DNA of 44,399 nucleotides from a bacterium (GTDB lineage: Bacteria; Pseudomonadota; Gammaproteobacteria; Nevskiales; OUC007), in assembly GCA_018222345.1 (NCBI GenBank), contig JAAFAL010000010.1, forward strand, positions 1 through 44,399. The letters run 5' to 3'. How positions within the stretch are numbered: position 1 is the stretch's first letter; each line of letters begins with the position of its first letter. Below the pieces are notes generated by a model. The model did no database searches. It was not told the DNA's origin and saw only the letters and a program-made list of their open reading frames with translations. Both the position numbers and the translations under genes were made by a program. Of the stretch, positions 26,099-33,955 are shown in pieces.

Positions 26099-27916
26099 TC
26101 AACTGCCAGCGAATTCTTCCTCGTGATTGGCAATCTCGCGCACAAAGTCCTCGCCGTACTTGTCCAGCTTGCTGGCACCCACGCCGCTGATCTCGGCGAA
26201 GGCTTGCAGATCGGTCGGTTTATGCGCGGCCATTTCAGCCAAGGTGGCATCGTGGAAAATCACGTAGGCCGGCACGCCCTGGTCTTCGGCCAGGTCGCGG
26301 CGTAATGACTTGAGCGCTTCGAACAGGCCCTCATCGACATTCCCGGGCAGCGCTTTCTTGGCCTTCTTGACCTTGGTGCCACCGGACTTGGCCACCACAT
26401 CCTTGTGTAGTTCCAGGCGCTGGGCGCCAGTGAGCACCGGTTTGCAGGCCGGCGTCATGCGCAGGCCGCCGTGCTCGTCTGCGACCAGCAGCCCCTTGGC
26501 CAGCAATTGCCGGAATACTGAGCGCCACGCTGCCTGACCGACGTCGCTGCCCGCACCCCAAACATTCAGGCTGGTGTGGCCCAGGCCCTCGGCGCGTTCG
26601 CTGTCTTTACCGTGCAGCACATCCACCAGGTAGGTCACGCCAAAGCGCTGGCCGGTGCGATATACCGCCGACAACGCCTTTTGCGCGGCTTCGGTGGCGT
26701 CCCACGTGTCAGGCGGGTTGAGGCAGGTGTCGCAGTTGCCGCAGGGTTCTTCGAGGGCTTCGCCAAAATAATCCAACAACAATTGCCGGCGGCAGGTCAC
26801 AGCCTCGCAGTAGGCGAGCAGGGCATCGAGCCGCGAGCGCTCGGCGCGCTTGTGCGCCTCGCTGGCATCGGTTTGCTCGACCCACTGTCGCAGTTGGATG
26901 ACGTCGGACAGGCCAAAGTGCATCCAGGCTTGCGCCGGCAGCCCATCGCGGCCGGCGCGGCCGGTTTCCTGATAGTAGGCCTCCACCGAGCGCGGCAGGT
27001 TCATGTGCGCCACAAAGCGCACGTCGGGCTTGTCGATGCCCATGCCGAAGGCCACGGTGGCGCACATCACGGTGTCGTCGCTGCGCTGGAACAAGCGGGC
27101 GTTGGCTTCGCGGTCTTCGCCGGCCATGCCGGCGTGGTAGGCCAGTGCGTTGACGCCCTGGCCGGACAAAAACGCGGCGGTTTGCTCGACTTTCTTGCGG
27201 GTCATGCAATACACAATTCCGCTTTGTTTGTCGTGGTCGCTGCGGATGAAGCCCAGCAAGGCCTTGCGGGCGTCGCCGTGCTGGCCCACTCGATAACGAA
27301 TGTTTGGCCGGTCGAAGCTGGCGAGAAATTTTTGCGCGTCTTCCATCAACAGGCGCTGCGCGATCTCGGCTTGCGTGACCGGCGCCGCAGTCGCCGTCAA
27401 TGCAATCCGCGGCACACCACCAAAGCGCTCGCCCAGTACCGCCAGTTGTAAATATTCGGGCCGGAAGTCGTGGCCCCATTGGCTCACGCAATGCGCTTCG
27501 TCGATGGCGAACAGCGCCAGCGGCACGCGGTGTTCCAGCCAATCCAAGGTATGCGCCTGCAACAGGCGCTCGGGCGCCATGTACAGCAGGTCCAACTCGC
27601 CGGCCTCGGCCTGGCGCGTGACTTGCCGCGCGGTCTCCGCGTCCAGCGTGGAGTTCAGGCAAGCCGCGCGCACCCCAGCTTGGCGCAGTGCATCGACCTG
27701 ATCCTGCATCAGCGCAATCAATGGCGACACCACAATGCCGACGCCGGGGCGCAACATGGCCGGGATTTGGTAGCACAGCGATTTGCCGCCACCCGTGGGC
27801 ATCAACACGATGGCGTCGCCGCCAGCCATCACACGCTCGACCACGGCCTGCTGCTCGCCGCGAAACGCGTGATAGCCAAAGGTGGTTTCGAGAACCTGCT
27901 GGGGGGTGGGCGGCAT
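26099..27916 (-). CDS. recQ: ATP-dependent DNA helicase RecQ
   Basis: The 605-residue helicase unwinds DNA 3' to 5' in recombination and repair. Visible are the Walker A motif in LMPTGGGKSLCYQ (about 39-50), the DEAH box with the aromatic-rich loop (DEAHCVSQWGHDFRPEY), motif VI QETGRAGRDG, the RecQ zinc site (CRRQLLLDYF, then CGNCDTC), the winged-helix region, and a C-terminal HRDC domain (VPAYVIFHDATLAEMA to GVGASKLDKYGEDFV). All parts of the standard RecQ are present and the length is typical. It begins 41 bp after murI on the same strand and may be co-transcribed with it. Confidence 0.96.
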   Translation of the reverse strand: MPPTPQQVLETTFGYHAFRGEQQAVVERVMAGGDAIVLMPTGGGKSLCYQIPAMLRPGVGIVVSPLIALMQDQVDALRQAGVRAACLNSTLDAETARQVTRQAEAGELDLLYMAPERLLQAHTLDWLEHRVPLALFAIDEAHCVSQWGHDFRPEYLQLAVLGERFGGVPRIALTATAAPVTQAEIAQRLLMEDAQKFLASFDRPNIRYRVGQHGDARKALLGFIRSDHDKQSGIVYCMTRKKVEQTAAFLSGQGVNALAYHAGMAGEDREANARLFQRSDDTVMCATVAFGMGIDKPDVRFVAHMNLPRSVEAYYQETGRAGRDGLPAQAWMHFGLSDVIQLRQWVEQTDASEAHKRAERSRLDALLAYCEAVTCRRQLLLDYFGEALEEPCGNCDTCLNPPDTWDATEAAQKALSAVYRTGQRFGVTYLVDVLHGKDSERAEGLGHTSLNVWGAGSDVGQAAWRSVFRQLLAKGLLVADEHGGLRMTPACKPVLTGAQRLELHKDVVAKSGGTKVKKAKKALPGNVDEGLFEALKSLRRDLAEDQGVPAYVIFHDATLAEMAAHKPTDLQAFAEISGVGASKLDKYGEDFVREIANHEEEFAGS

Positions 27917-27957
27917 GGCGCGATTGTGCCAAGGATTGCCGCCGCGTGTCGGTGCTG

Positions 27958-28761
27958 TCAGACCGCGGCCGGTTCCATGGTGATGGCTTGCCCCAGCAAG
28001 CGCGAGGCAACGTCGGAAACGCGCGCCGAATCGCTGGCCGATGTGCTGAATGCTGCTGTTGGCGCCGCGCCCGACGGCGCCTGCAGGCCAGCGTCATTTA
28101 GCCGCTTCGCAAGCTGCGTGGCCACCGCCTGCGCGGGTTCGATGATGCTGACATTAGGCCCGGCCAGCCGGGCAATCTGCGGCTGCACGAAGATGTAATG
28201 CGTGCAGCCCAAAATGATTACATCGGCCTGCTGGGTTTGCAGTGGTTGCAGGAACTCGGCCAGCAGTTCCAACGTGCGCGGCGCATCCAGTGCGCCTTGT
28301 TCAACCTGCTCCACCAGGCCGTGGCAGGGCTGGCGGATGATGGTCAGGTCGCTGGCGTGGCGCTCGTGCAGGCGCTCCACCGAGTAGCTTTTGAGCGTGC
28401 GCGGCGTGGCCAGCAGCAGCGCGGTGCGCGTTTTCGATGCAGCCGATGCCGGTTTGATGCCCGGCTCGACGCCCACGAACGGCACGTCGTAGCGCTCGCG
28501 CAGCGTGGCAATGGCATGCACGGTGGCGGTATTGCAGGCCACCACAATGGCTTTCGCACCTTTGCTCAATAAATAGTCGGTGATGGCGCAGGCGCGCGCG
28601 ATGATGTTTTCCACAGCGCGGCCGCCGTAGGGGCAGTGGGCCGTGTCGGCGAAGTAGTGTGTGCTCTCGGCGGGCAGCCGCTCGCGGATGGCGCGGTAAA
28701 TCGCCAAACCGCCTAGGCCTGAATCGAAAATGCCGACCGATGCTGTATGGCGCGTGGTCAC
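27958..28761 (-). CDS. murI: Glutamate racemase MurI
   Basis: MurI makes D-glutamate for peptidoglycan. The 267-residue protein has the start GIFDSGLGGL, the loop FADTAHCPYG, and the two catalytic cysteines in VACNTAT (C76) and LGCTHY (C186). The C-terminal 25 residues after RLNDAGL are Ala/Ser-rich and less conserved. The start at 28761 lies 1 bp after the stop of the preceding membrane-protein gene. Confident call from both catalytic motifs. Confidence 0.95.
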   Translation of the reverse strand: MTTRHTASVGIFDSGLGGLAIYRAIRERLPAESTHYFADTAHCPYGGRAVENIIARACAITDYLLSKGAKAIVVACNTATVHAIATLRERYDVPFVGVEPGIKPASAASKTRTALLLATPRTLKSYSVERLHERHASDLTIIRQPCHGLVEQVEQGALDAPRTLELLAEFLQPLQTQQADVIILGCTHYIFVQPQIARLAGPNVSIIEPAQAVATQLAKRLNDAGLQAPSGAAPTAAFSTSASDSARVSDVASRLLGQAITMEPAAV

Positions 28762-28762
28762 C

Positions 28763-29185
28763 TCAGAGCACCGACCAACGCTGAATCGTGCCGGTCAAAT
28801 GCACCAGGCCTAATGCGGTGCAAATGAGCGAACTCCAGAACCAGAACACGGCGCTGTTGCCCATCGCGGGCGAAGCCACGAACGCAAAACCCACCAGCCC
28901 ACGCAACAAGAAGACCCCAGTAATGGCGACCAGGGCGACCTTCAGCAACGGTAGCTTGATGATCAAGCCAGCCGCCGAGGCAGCGTATGCCGACCACATC
29001 AATAGCACCACAATGATGCCCGACGTGATGAGCGTTGGCCGCAGGCTGCCGCTTTCGGCCATCTGCGCCATGTGTTCGCCAGCGCCAAAAAAGCGATACC
29101 ACGGGCCGCCAAACACGATGCAGCCCACGTGCAGCAATGCGGCCAGGGCGTTCAGGGTGGCTGCGAGCAGCAGCATTGTGTTCAT
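28763..29185 (-). CDS. Small four-helix membrane protein of unknown function
   Basis: I do not recognise a named family. The 140-residue protein has four hydrophobic segments (about 3-25, 52-73, 78-103 and 113-132). The first carries LLHVGCIVFGGPWYRFFGAG, a His/Cys-bearing stretch that looks conserved-type, and SGSLRPTLITSG follows. The ATG at 29185 gives a clean N-terminal helix. It lies directly upstream of murI, with only 1 bp between stop and start, so translation is probably coupled. No other functional clue is seen. Confidence 0.75.
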   Translation of the reverse strand: MNTMLLLAATLNALAALLHVGCIVFGGPWYRFFGAGEHMAQMAESGSLRPTLITSGIIVVLLMWSAYAASAAGLIIKLPLLKVALVAITGVFLLRGLVGFAFVASPAMGNSAVFWFWSSLICTALGLVHLTGTIQRWSVL

Positions 29186-29242
29186 TGTGGTTCTCGCTCA
29201 GTCCATTGCAGTGGCCGAATCAGCGTCGGCTGCGCTGTGCGC

Positions 29243-29675
29243 TCATACGCCACTTACAGCATAGATTGCGGCGGCAATTGAATTCGCAACCATCAAGGTG
29301 AAATCCGTGATGAAGATGAAGCGCATTAAACCCCTGACTTCCCATACGCCCCGGCCTTTCCGGTTAGCCAGCGCAACAGGCACATTGGATACGAACTGCG
29401 ACCCGTGGGCGATAGCAAACGCCACGCACAAAATGGCCCTTTGCTCCGCCTCCGGGAAGGTGCTGGTGTTGATCAGCACCAGCAAATTCAGGGCGCAAAA
29501 AGCAAGGTTGAAACCACCCAAAAAAGAGCCCCGTCGCTGCCAGCGCGTCGAAAACCGGCGTGTCGCGATGCGCCTTTGGCACAAGTATTTTCGCAAAGGC
29601 TTTGTTGCGTAGCGCAAACAAATGAAACGCCAAGCTAAACCAGATGGCGTTTGCCAGGAGAACAAGCTCAAACAT
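29243..29675 (-). pseudogene. Small membrane protein gene with a one-base frameshift in a T6 tract
   Basis: Two overlapping minus-strand frames together make one membrane protein. The first, from ATG 29675, reads MFELVLLANAIWFSLAFHLF and continues to ATGLFF; the second frame reads GGFNLAFCALNLLVLINTST and continues to IAAAIYAVSGV at 29243. The switch falls in a run of six T on the coding strand (29525-29520). Removing one T gives a continuous product of about 143 residues with four hydrophobic segments. The alternative N-terminus of the 29671 ORF is arginine-rich and lacks membrane character, so it is a shifted reading. It may be a true pseudogene, a sequencing error in a homopolymer, or less likely +1 slippage. 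Family unknown. Confidence 0.75.
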
Positions 29676-29973
29676 GAGGTTTCACGGTCTGTGATTCGTT
29701 AGGGTTGCGTCGCGGAGAATGGTTCGGATGCATCGCGTTGCTGGCCTTCAAACTAGGTGGTGCTCACGAGTTGTGCAATCACGAAATCAGCAGGCAAAGC
29801 CCCGAACATCAATGCGCCATATAAAGGCCGCAGCGACTCGCCGCCACGCTCACCCGGTATGGCGACGGGCAGCCCCGGCTTTTTGTGTTCAGCCTCCGGC
29901 TGACTCCGACTTTCAGACCGACTTGGATCGAATCGCACGAATTGGGCACATGTCTCCTAATTGTCTCTGAGCA
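29676..29973. other. Gene-poor spacer between the frameshifted gene and the DUF2165 gene
   Basis: No supported gene is seen. A 61-codon minus-strand frame (29753-29938, GTG start) reads KKPGLPVAIPGERGGESL and ends ADFVIAQLVSTT, which looks protein-like but has no ribosome site and no family that I recognise. A good AGGAG site precedes an ATG at 29951 on the minus strand, but that frame stops after 12 codons. The stretch may hold remnants of a decayed gene. Confidence 0.35.
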
Positions 29974-30462
29974 CTACGAGTCCGGAGTGTTCACAAACAA
30001 CAGGACAAGCCCACTCGTGACGGCGAATACAAAGGCATCATCAAAAGACCCTGATCCAATCTGCGTCTGCCACATTTGGAAAAGAGCGCCGCCGATAACG
30101 ATAAAGCCTCCGAACCACACCACTAAAGCCATTCCTGGCCCCAACAATGCGTAGGTCTTGGAGGAATTGAACTCCTCCGCGCTACCCCCGCGGGCCTTCC
30201 ACAAGTCCCAGGCGCCCTTGAAAGATAGAGCGCCAACCAGAAACTCACCTGTGATGATGGTGAGGAACACAAAAGTCACCAGAGCCGGGCTCGTGATCGG
30301 TGGAAAAATATGGCTGCCGTAAATCTCGTGCCCATCCATACCGAGCACGTATGCCACCGCACCAAAACCGGAGCCCCAATTGGCAATGTTCCCTGCGACG
30401 TAGAACCAACCCTGCAGCCCGACGAAAGCCACCAGCACGATCTTTAGAATTCGAATGGCCAT
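29974..30462 (-). CDS. DUF2165 small integral membrane protein
   Basis: The 162-residue protein has four hydrophobic segments and the DUF2165 pattern: GWFYVAGNIANWGSGFGAVA, MDGHEIYGSHIFPPITSPAL, GEFLVGALSFKGAWDLWKAR and MWQTQIGSGSFDDAFVFA. Function of the family is unknown. The ATG at 30462 is preceded by GGGAGG five bases upstream, so it is preferred over the upstream in-frame start. It lies downstream of the HEPN-like gene, just past a half attC-like sequence, and is notably less GC-rich than core genes around it. Confidence 0.85.
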   Translation of the reverse strand: MAIRILKIVLVAFVGLQGWFYVAGNIANWGSGFGAVAYVLGMDGHEIYGSHIFPPITSPALVTFVFLTIITGEFLVGALSFKGAWDLWKARGGSAEEFNSSKTYALLGPGMALVVWFGGFIVIGGALFQMWQTQIGSGSFDDAFVFAVTSGLVLLFVNTPDS

Positions 30463-30505
30463 AGATTCCTCCCTAAGTTCCTTACACGTATTCCCCGCTA
30501 CCAAC

Positions 30506-30528
30506 TTACCTCATGGCGATGTTAGAGC
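30506..30528 (-). repeat. Half attC-like sequence overlapping the Abi_C gene stop
   Basis: On the minus strand CTCTAACATCGCCATGAGG begins inside the last codons of the HEPN-like gene, with its TAA stop forming part of the TAAC core. The same CTCTAAC...GCCATGAGG arrangement appears in the complete site at 31300-31386. No matching right arm is found before the DUF2165 gene, so this may be the left part of a cassette recombination site that lost its other half. It could also be a chance match. Confidence 0.4.
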
Positions 30529-31271
30529 GCACTTTTCGCGCGATACGTTGCAATGAGAAACATTGAAACAGAACCAGCGAGGTTTACTGCTAATTCTGCA
30601 TGACGTGGAGCTGGCTTTGCTGGCAGCTTCCCCTTGCCATGTGCATCACCTAGCCGATTTCTAAGTGTTCCTAGCCCTGAAACTATGCCGGAACACCCAC
30701 CCAATATTTGCTTGAACACTTTTTCGTTGTGTTGATCCGGCGACAACGTCAGCTCCTTTGCGACCAATTTATATAGCTCGTGTAACTCGATGGCATTGGA
30801 ATCGTATCCGACCTGCAATTCATCGAGGATATGCTTGCACGTAGTTTCTAGAAGAGTGCGTGCGCTGGTTATTGCCCCCTCTGGATCATTGACACGCCTT
30901 TCCAAGGCCTTGGACCACACGCCTTGAACTCCTGACTCACTAAGTTGCCCCAGCGCGTCAGAAATTGAAGTGTCTGCAGGCGCCCTGCTGCCTGACTCAA
31001 GCTGCTCCAGCAACGGATTGAATTCTTCCCAGATGAACTGCCTGCGCTCGGCGTAACTTGGAAACTTGTGCTTAATGAACTGCCAGAACTGCGACAAATC
31101 TCGATTGGTTCGTACGAATCTTGGGACGCATTGCTTGGTGGCATGATTGTTCAAAAACTCCAGCCGGAGTGCCTGATAGTGCTGGTTATCTGCATTTCCG
31201 CCGGTAGCCTGCGAAATCAGCATGCTCAGCAAATACTCTCCACGCTCGTAGGCTGAGTCTAGTTCTTCCAA
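30522..31271 (-). CDS. Abi_C / HEPN-like protein, candidate abortive-infection factor
   Basis: The 249-residue soluble protein has a C-terminal half matching the abortive-infection C-terminal domain: NDPEGAITSARTLLETTCKH, FKQILGGCSGIVSGLGTLRN and then RLGDAHG with RHAELAVNLAGS. The RN...H pattern (R204, H211) fits the R-X4-6-H motif of HEPN ribonucleases. The N-terminal half (1-120) is helical and unrecognised. The start is taken as TTG at 31271 because the frame is closed 33 bp upstream by a stop inside the attC-like site; ribosome site is weak. It is less GC-rich than flanking core genes and placed right after a cassette recombination site, as expected for an acquired gene. RNA cleavage and phage defence are inferred, not shown. 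Confidence 0.75.
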   Translation of the reverse strand: MEELDSAYERGEYLLSMLISQATGGNADNQHYQALRLEFLNNHATKQCVPRFVRTNRDLSQFWQFIKHKFPSYAERRQFIWEEFNPLLEQLESGSRAPADTSISDALGQLSESGVQGVWSKALERRVNDPEGAITSARTLLETTCKHILDELQVGYDSNAIELHELYKLVAKELTLSPDQHNEKVFKQILGGCSGIVSGLGTLRNRLGDAHGKGKLPAKPAPRHAELAVNLAGSVSMFLIATYRAKSAL

Positions 31272-31299
31272 GGTTGCAATACCTACTGTCGTGCGTCCG

Positions 31300-31386
31300 C
31301 TCTAACGCCTGCCATGAGGGGCGTTTTTGGAGTGGAGCGCGCAGCGCGTAACGGAAAAAACGGCCCGCTCCATGGCATTGTTATAC
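31300..31386 (-). repeat. attC-like integron cassette recombination site
   Basis: This 87-bp imperfect palindrome has outer cores GTATAAC (minus-strand start) and GTTAGAG (end). Inside these, ATGCCATGG pairs with CTCATGGCA, and further in, GGGCGTTTTT pairs with AAAAACGGCCC with one unpaired G, an extrahelical base as expected for attC. The top contains CGCGCAGCGCG. It lies 4 bp after the stop of the GDCCVxC gene and before the HEPN-like gene, matching cassette order gene-attC-gene on the minus strand. The final base of the right core deviates from the GTTRRRY consensus. No integrase gene is in the window. Confidence 0.65.
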
Positions 31387-31390
31387 GGCA

Positions 31391-31600
31391 CTACCCGCAA
31401 CTTTTACTTTCTTGAATTGGAGGGCATGGAACAGAACCGTACGAGCAAAAAACACAACAATCACCTTGCTGAGGTTTAAGCAAAGTATTGCAGCCCTGAC
31501 ATTCATAAAAATACTGGCATGAATCAGTGGGCATTGTTTCTTGTTTTTTGTGACCACACTCAGGACAAGTGATTTCAGATTTAAGGGTTACGTTGGGCAT
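31391..31600 (-). CDS. GDCCVxC-domain small zinc-ribbon-like protein
   Basis: The 69-residue protein is cysteine-rich: CPEC at 12-15, CQGC at 34-37 and the signature GDCCVFCSYG with GDCC at 46-49 and Cys 52, followed by VPCPP. This is the pattern of the GDCCVxC family, some members of which carry selenocysteine; here all positions are ordinary Cys codons. The ATG at 31600 gives the family's usual N-terminus and overlaps the merC end by 13 bases. A metal-binding or redox role linked to mercury or thiol stress is inferred from merC next door. Followed by the attC-like site. Confidence 0.85.
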   Translation of the reverse strand: MPNVTLKSEITCPECGHKKQETMPTDSCQYFYECQGCNTLLKPQQGDCCVFCSYGSVPCPPIQESKSCG

Positions 31601-31983
31601 GCAGGTTGCCTCGGTGGTTTGAGCACATCTAAGACCGAAACGGAGAGCATATGTGCCAGAGCGGCATAGAAAAGGTACGTGCTCCAGCCGTACTTCCAGA
31701 GTGGATACAGGGTAAGGAGAACAGCACTCGGGCCAAGCAGCGAAAGCAGGCCGCGCCAATGAACACGATGCTGCCACCAATAAAAGAGGTTAATGGCTAT
31801 GACCAGAATTGCGAAGAAAGGCAGCAGCTTACTGATTAGGACGCCCTCATAGGCAGATAGGAAGCCCAAACCAACCGAAGCAGCCAATGCTCCCAACGCG
31901 GGAAAACAAGCTGCACAACCCATAGCGGCAACGATGGTTCCAAGTGCGGCGAATTTTTCAGCGAATTTTGGCGCTCTGCTCAT
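31588..31983 (-). CDS. merC: MerC-like inner-membrane (mercury) transport protein
   Basis: The 131-residue protein has four hydrophobic segments. The motif GCAACFPALGALAASVGLGF with Cys23 and Cys26 in the first helix, and LSAYEG after it, match the MerC family, where a vicinal cysteine pair passes Hg(II) across the membrane. The ATG at 31983 lies 12 bp after a GTTATAC core on the minus strand, as usual for the first gene of an integron cassette, and has an AAGAGA ribosome site. No merA or merR is nearby, so mercury itself may not be the substrate. Forms a two-gene unit with the GDCCVxC gene. Confidence 0.85.
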   Translation of the reverse strand: MSRAPKFAEKFAALGTIVAAMGCAACFPALGALAASVGLGFLSAYEGVLISKLLPFFAILVIAINLFYWWQHRVHWRGLLSLLGPSAVLLTLYPLWKYGWSTYLFYAALAHMLSVSVLDVLKPPRQPACPT

Positions 31984-31995
31984 GTCTCTTGTGCC

Positions 31996-32121
31996 GTATA
32001 ACGCCAATTAGGTGGATAAATGTCCGCATAACAAAGCTGCAGCCGGCGCGGCCAGAATACTGATTGAAGCGTCCAAGATGTACTCATTTATCCGGGTTTT
32101 CCGTGATTAGGTGGACATGCC
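31996..32121. repeat. Recombination-site remnant upstream of merC
   Basis: The minus strand carries a GGCGTTATAC core (32004-31996) just before merC, as at the end of an attC site. Further out, GGATAAATG (32014-32022) and CATTTATCC (32085-32093) are perfect inverted arms, and ATTAGGTGGA occurs twice in direct orientation (near 32008 and 32106). A second core-like GCATAAC lies at 32026-32032. The other attC arm is not recognisable, so the site looks decayed or rearranged. No ORF is seen in 31984-32213. Confidence 0.4.
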
Positions 32122-32213
32122 AAAATTGTTGAAATGTGGACATCAACGTATTCAACGTTGCGCTTACTCTACAACACGGTTGCACGTGACTGAATTAATC
32201 GGCTTCCAGGCAC

Positions 32214-32241
32214 AAAAAAGGCGCCACGCGGGCGCCTTTTT
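32214..32241 (-). terminator. Rho-independent terminator of pckA
   Basis: On the minus strand AAAAAGGCGCC, a 5-base loop and GGCGCCTTTTTT form a strong stem with a T-run, 22 bp beyond the pckA stop codon. It is nearly symmetrical and could also act on the plus strand. It separates the accessory strip from core genes. Confidence 0.9.
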
Positions 32242-32262
32242 CATTTCGCCGGTCGGCGATAC

Positions 32263-33918
32263 TTACATGACAGCCGGAATACCCAGCTCGCCCAGGCCTT
32301 TGGCCTTGTAGTTCTCGTGGAACATGTCCAGCAACTGGGCGGCTTGTGCGTCGTAGGCGTCCTTGTCGTCCCAGGTGTTGCGGGGGTCGAGGATGTCGGC
32401 GGGCACATCGGGGCAGCTGGTTGGCATTTTTAGCTTGAACACGGGGTGTTCGGCGTAGCTGACCTTGTCGCTGTCCAGGTCGCCAGCCAGGGCGGCGTCG
32501 AGCAGGGCGCGGGTGTGCTTGATGCTGATGCGCTTGCCCGTGCCGTAAGGGCCGCCACTCCAACCCGTGTTGAGCAGTATGCAGCGCGTGTTGTGGGCTT
32601 TCATCTTCTCAGCCAGCAGCTCGGCATACACCGATGGTTTGCGGGCCATGAACGGTGCGCCAAAGCAGGCCGAGAATGCAGCCTTGGGTTCGGTCACGCC
32701 GACCTCGGTGCCGGCCAGTTTGGCGGTGAAGCCCGAGACGAAGTGATACATCGCCTGCTCGGGGTCGAGGATGGACACGGGCGGCAGCACGCCGAAGGCA
32801 TCCGCCGTGAGGAAGATGATGGTCTCGGGGTGCGGGCCGCGGGCGCCATCGGCGACGTTGGGATTGCATTCCAACGGGTACGAAAAGCGCGTGTTCTCGG
32901 TGATGGACTTGTCGGTCAGGTCCAGGTCCTGCGGGTCGGTGTCGGCCAGCGCCTTGCCGGGCAGCGGCGGGACGTTTTCGATGACGGTGCCGGGCATCGA
33001 CAGCGCCGCAGCAATAATCGGCTCGGCGTCTTTGTTCAGGTCGATCAGCTTGGCGTAACAGCCGCCTTCGAAGTTGCTGATGCCGTCATCCGTCCACGCG
33101 TGTTCGTCGTCGCCGATCAGCTCGCGTTCGGGGTCGGCCGACAGGGTGGTTTTGCCGGTGCCGCTGAGGCCGAACAGCACCGCGCCGTCGCCGCGTTTGC
33201 CCACGTTGGCGCTGCTGTGCATCGACAGGTTGCCATCGGCCGGCAGTTGGTAGTTCATGACCGTGAACATGGTCTTCTTGTTGATGCCGCAGTAATCGGC
33301 GCGGCCCAGCACCAGGCCGGTGCGGGTCTTGAAGTCCATGATGACCGCGCGTTCGCTGCGGGTGCCGTCGCGCTCGGGGTTGCAGGTGAAGCTCGGCACG
33401 TTGATCAGCGTCCAGCGCTTGGCCTCGGCGTCGTCAACCGTCACGTCGCTGGCAAACATGTTTTTGCAGAACATGGCGTGCGTGGCGAACTCGCCTACAA
33501 AGCGGTAGGGCACCGAGTAGCTGGGGTCCCAGCCGCAGAACACGTCCTGCACATACAGGCGGGCGTTCTTGTCGTTCAGGTGGGCGACGGCGCGAGCCAG
33601 CAGCGGCTGGAACTTGTCGGCGTCAAACTTTTTGAAGTCTTTTTTCCACCACACGCTGTCTTCCAGCTCGGGGTGGGCGACAGCGAAGGTGTCTTGTACC
33701 GGGCGGCCGGTGCAGTCGGGGTCGGTGTAGAACACCAGCGGGCCATCAACGCCCAGTTTGGTGGCGAACGCCTTCTGGGCGTCGTCGGGGCCACCTTTGG
33801 CCACACGACCGCGGTCGTTGGCGATGGCTTCGTTGAACAGGGTGGCCTTGTCGAGGTTGTAGTGAAAATCAACCGTATCCAGGCCGTATTGCTGCTTGAG
33901 CGCGGCGCGAAAATCCAT
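32263..33918 (-). CDS. pckA: ATP-dependent phosphoenolpyruvate carboxykinase
   Basis: PckA converts oxaloacetate plus ATP to PEP and CO2, the first step of gluconeogenesis. The 551-residue protein has the substrate-site region INKKTMFTVMNYQLP, the kinase P-loop GLSGTGKTTLSADP, the metal-site run GDDEHAW, and ENTRFSYPLE. The TGRxxxD segment near the N-terminus reads TGRPVQD where E. coli has TGRSPKD, so a Ser/Lys pair is changed while the Arg is kept. The motifs are of the ATP type, not the GTP type used by Xanthomonas. The ATG at 33918 gives the usual N-terminus; the ORF to 34035 is unsupported. A terminator-like hairpin lies in its leader. Confidence 0.94.
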   Translation of the reverse strand: MDFRAALKQQYGLDTVDFHYNLDKATLFNEAIANDRGRVAKGGPDDAQKAFATKLGVDGPLVFYTDPDCTGRPVQDTFAVAHPELEDSVWWKKDFKKFDADKFQPLLARAVAHLNDKNARLYVQDVFCGWDPSYSVPYRFVGEFATHAMFCKNMFASDVTVDDAEAKRWTLINVPSFTCNPERDGTRSERAVIMDFKTRTGLVLGRADYCGINKKTMFTVMNYQLPADGNLSMHSSANVGKRGDGAVLFGLSGTGKTTLSADPERELIGDDEHAWTDDGISNFEGGCYAKLIDLNKDAEPIIAAALSMPGTVIENVPPLPGKALADTDPQDLDLTDKSITENTRFSYPLECNPNVADGARGPHPETIIFLTADAFGVLPPVSILDPEQAMYHFVSGFTAKLAGTEVGVTEPKAAFSACFGAPFMARKPSVYAELLAEKMKAHNTRCILLNTGWSGGPYGTGKRISIKHTRALLDAALAGDLDSDKVSYAEHPVFKLKMPTSCPDVPADILDPRNTWDDKDAYDAQAAQLLDMFHENYKAKGLGELGIPAVM

Positions 33919-33955
33919 GTGAGATCTCGTAAAAGCTGAAAAACCGGGCGCCAAC

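Noticed and set aside
26709-28097. 462-codon minus-strand frame overlapping recQ and murI
   Set aside because: Alternative reading of the two confident genes with an arginine-rich composition typical of shifted high-GC frames.
29520-29525. Programmed frameshifting at the T6 tract
   Set aside because: The required shift is +1, while the T-rich heptamer pattern is known for -1 slippage. No stimulatory structure was recognised. Mutation or sequence error is the simpler reading.
31391-31600. Selenocysteine in the GDCCVxC protein
   Set aside because: All signature positions are ordinary Cys codons and the frame has no internal TGA.
32446-33939. 497-codon plus-strand open frame opposite pckA
   Set aside because: It is the antisense of a well-supported gene; long open frames opposite high-GC genes are expected from third-position bias. 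It is Val/Gly/His/Gln-rich with no motif.
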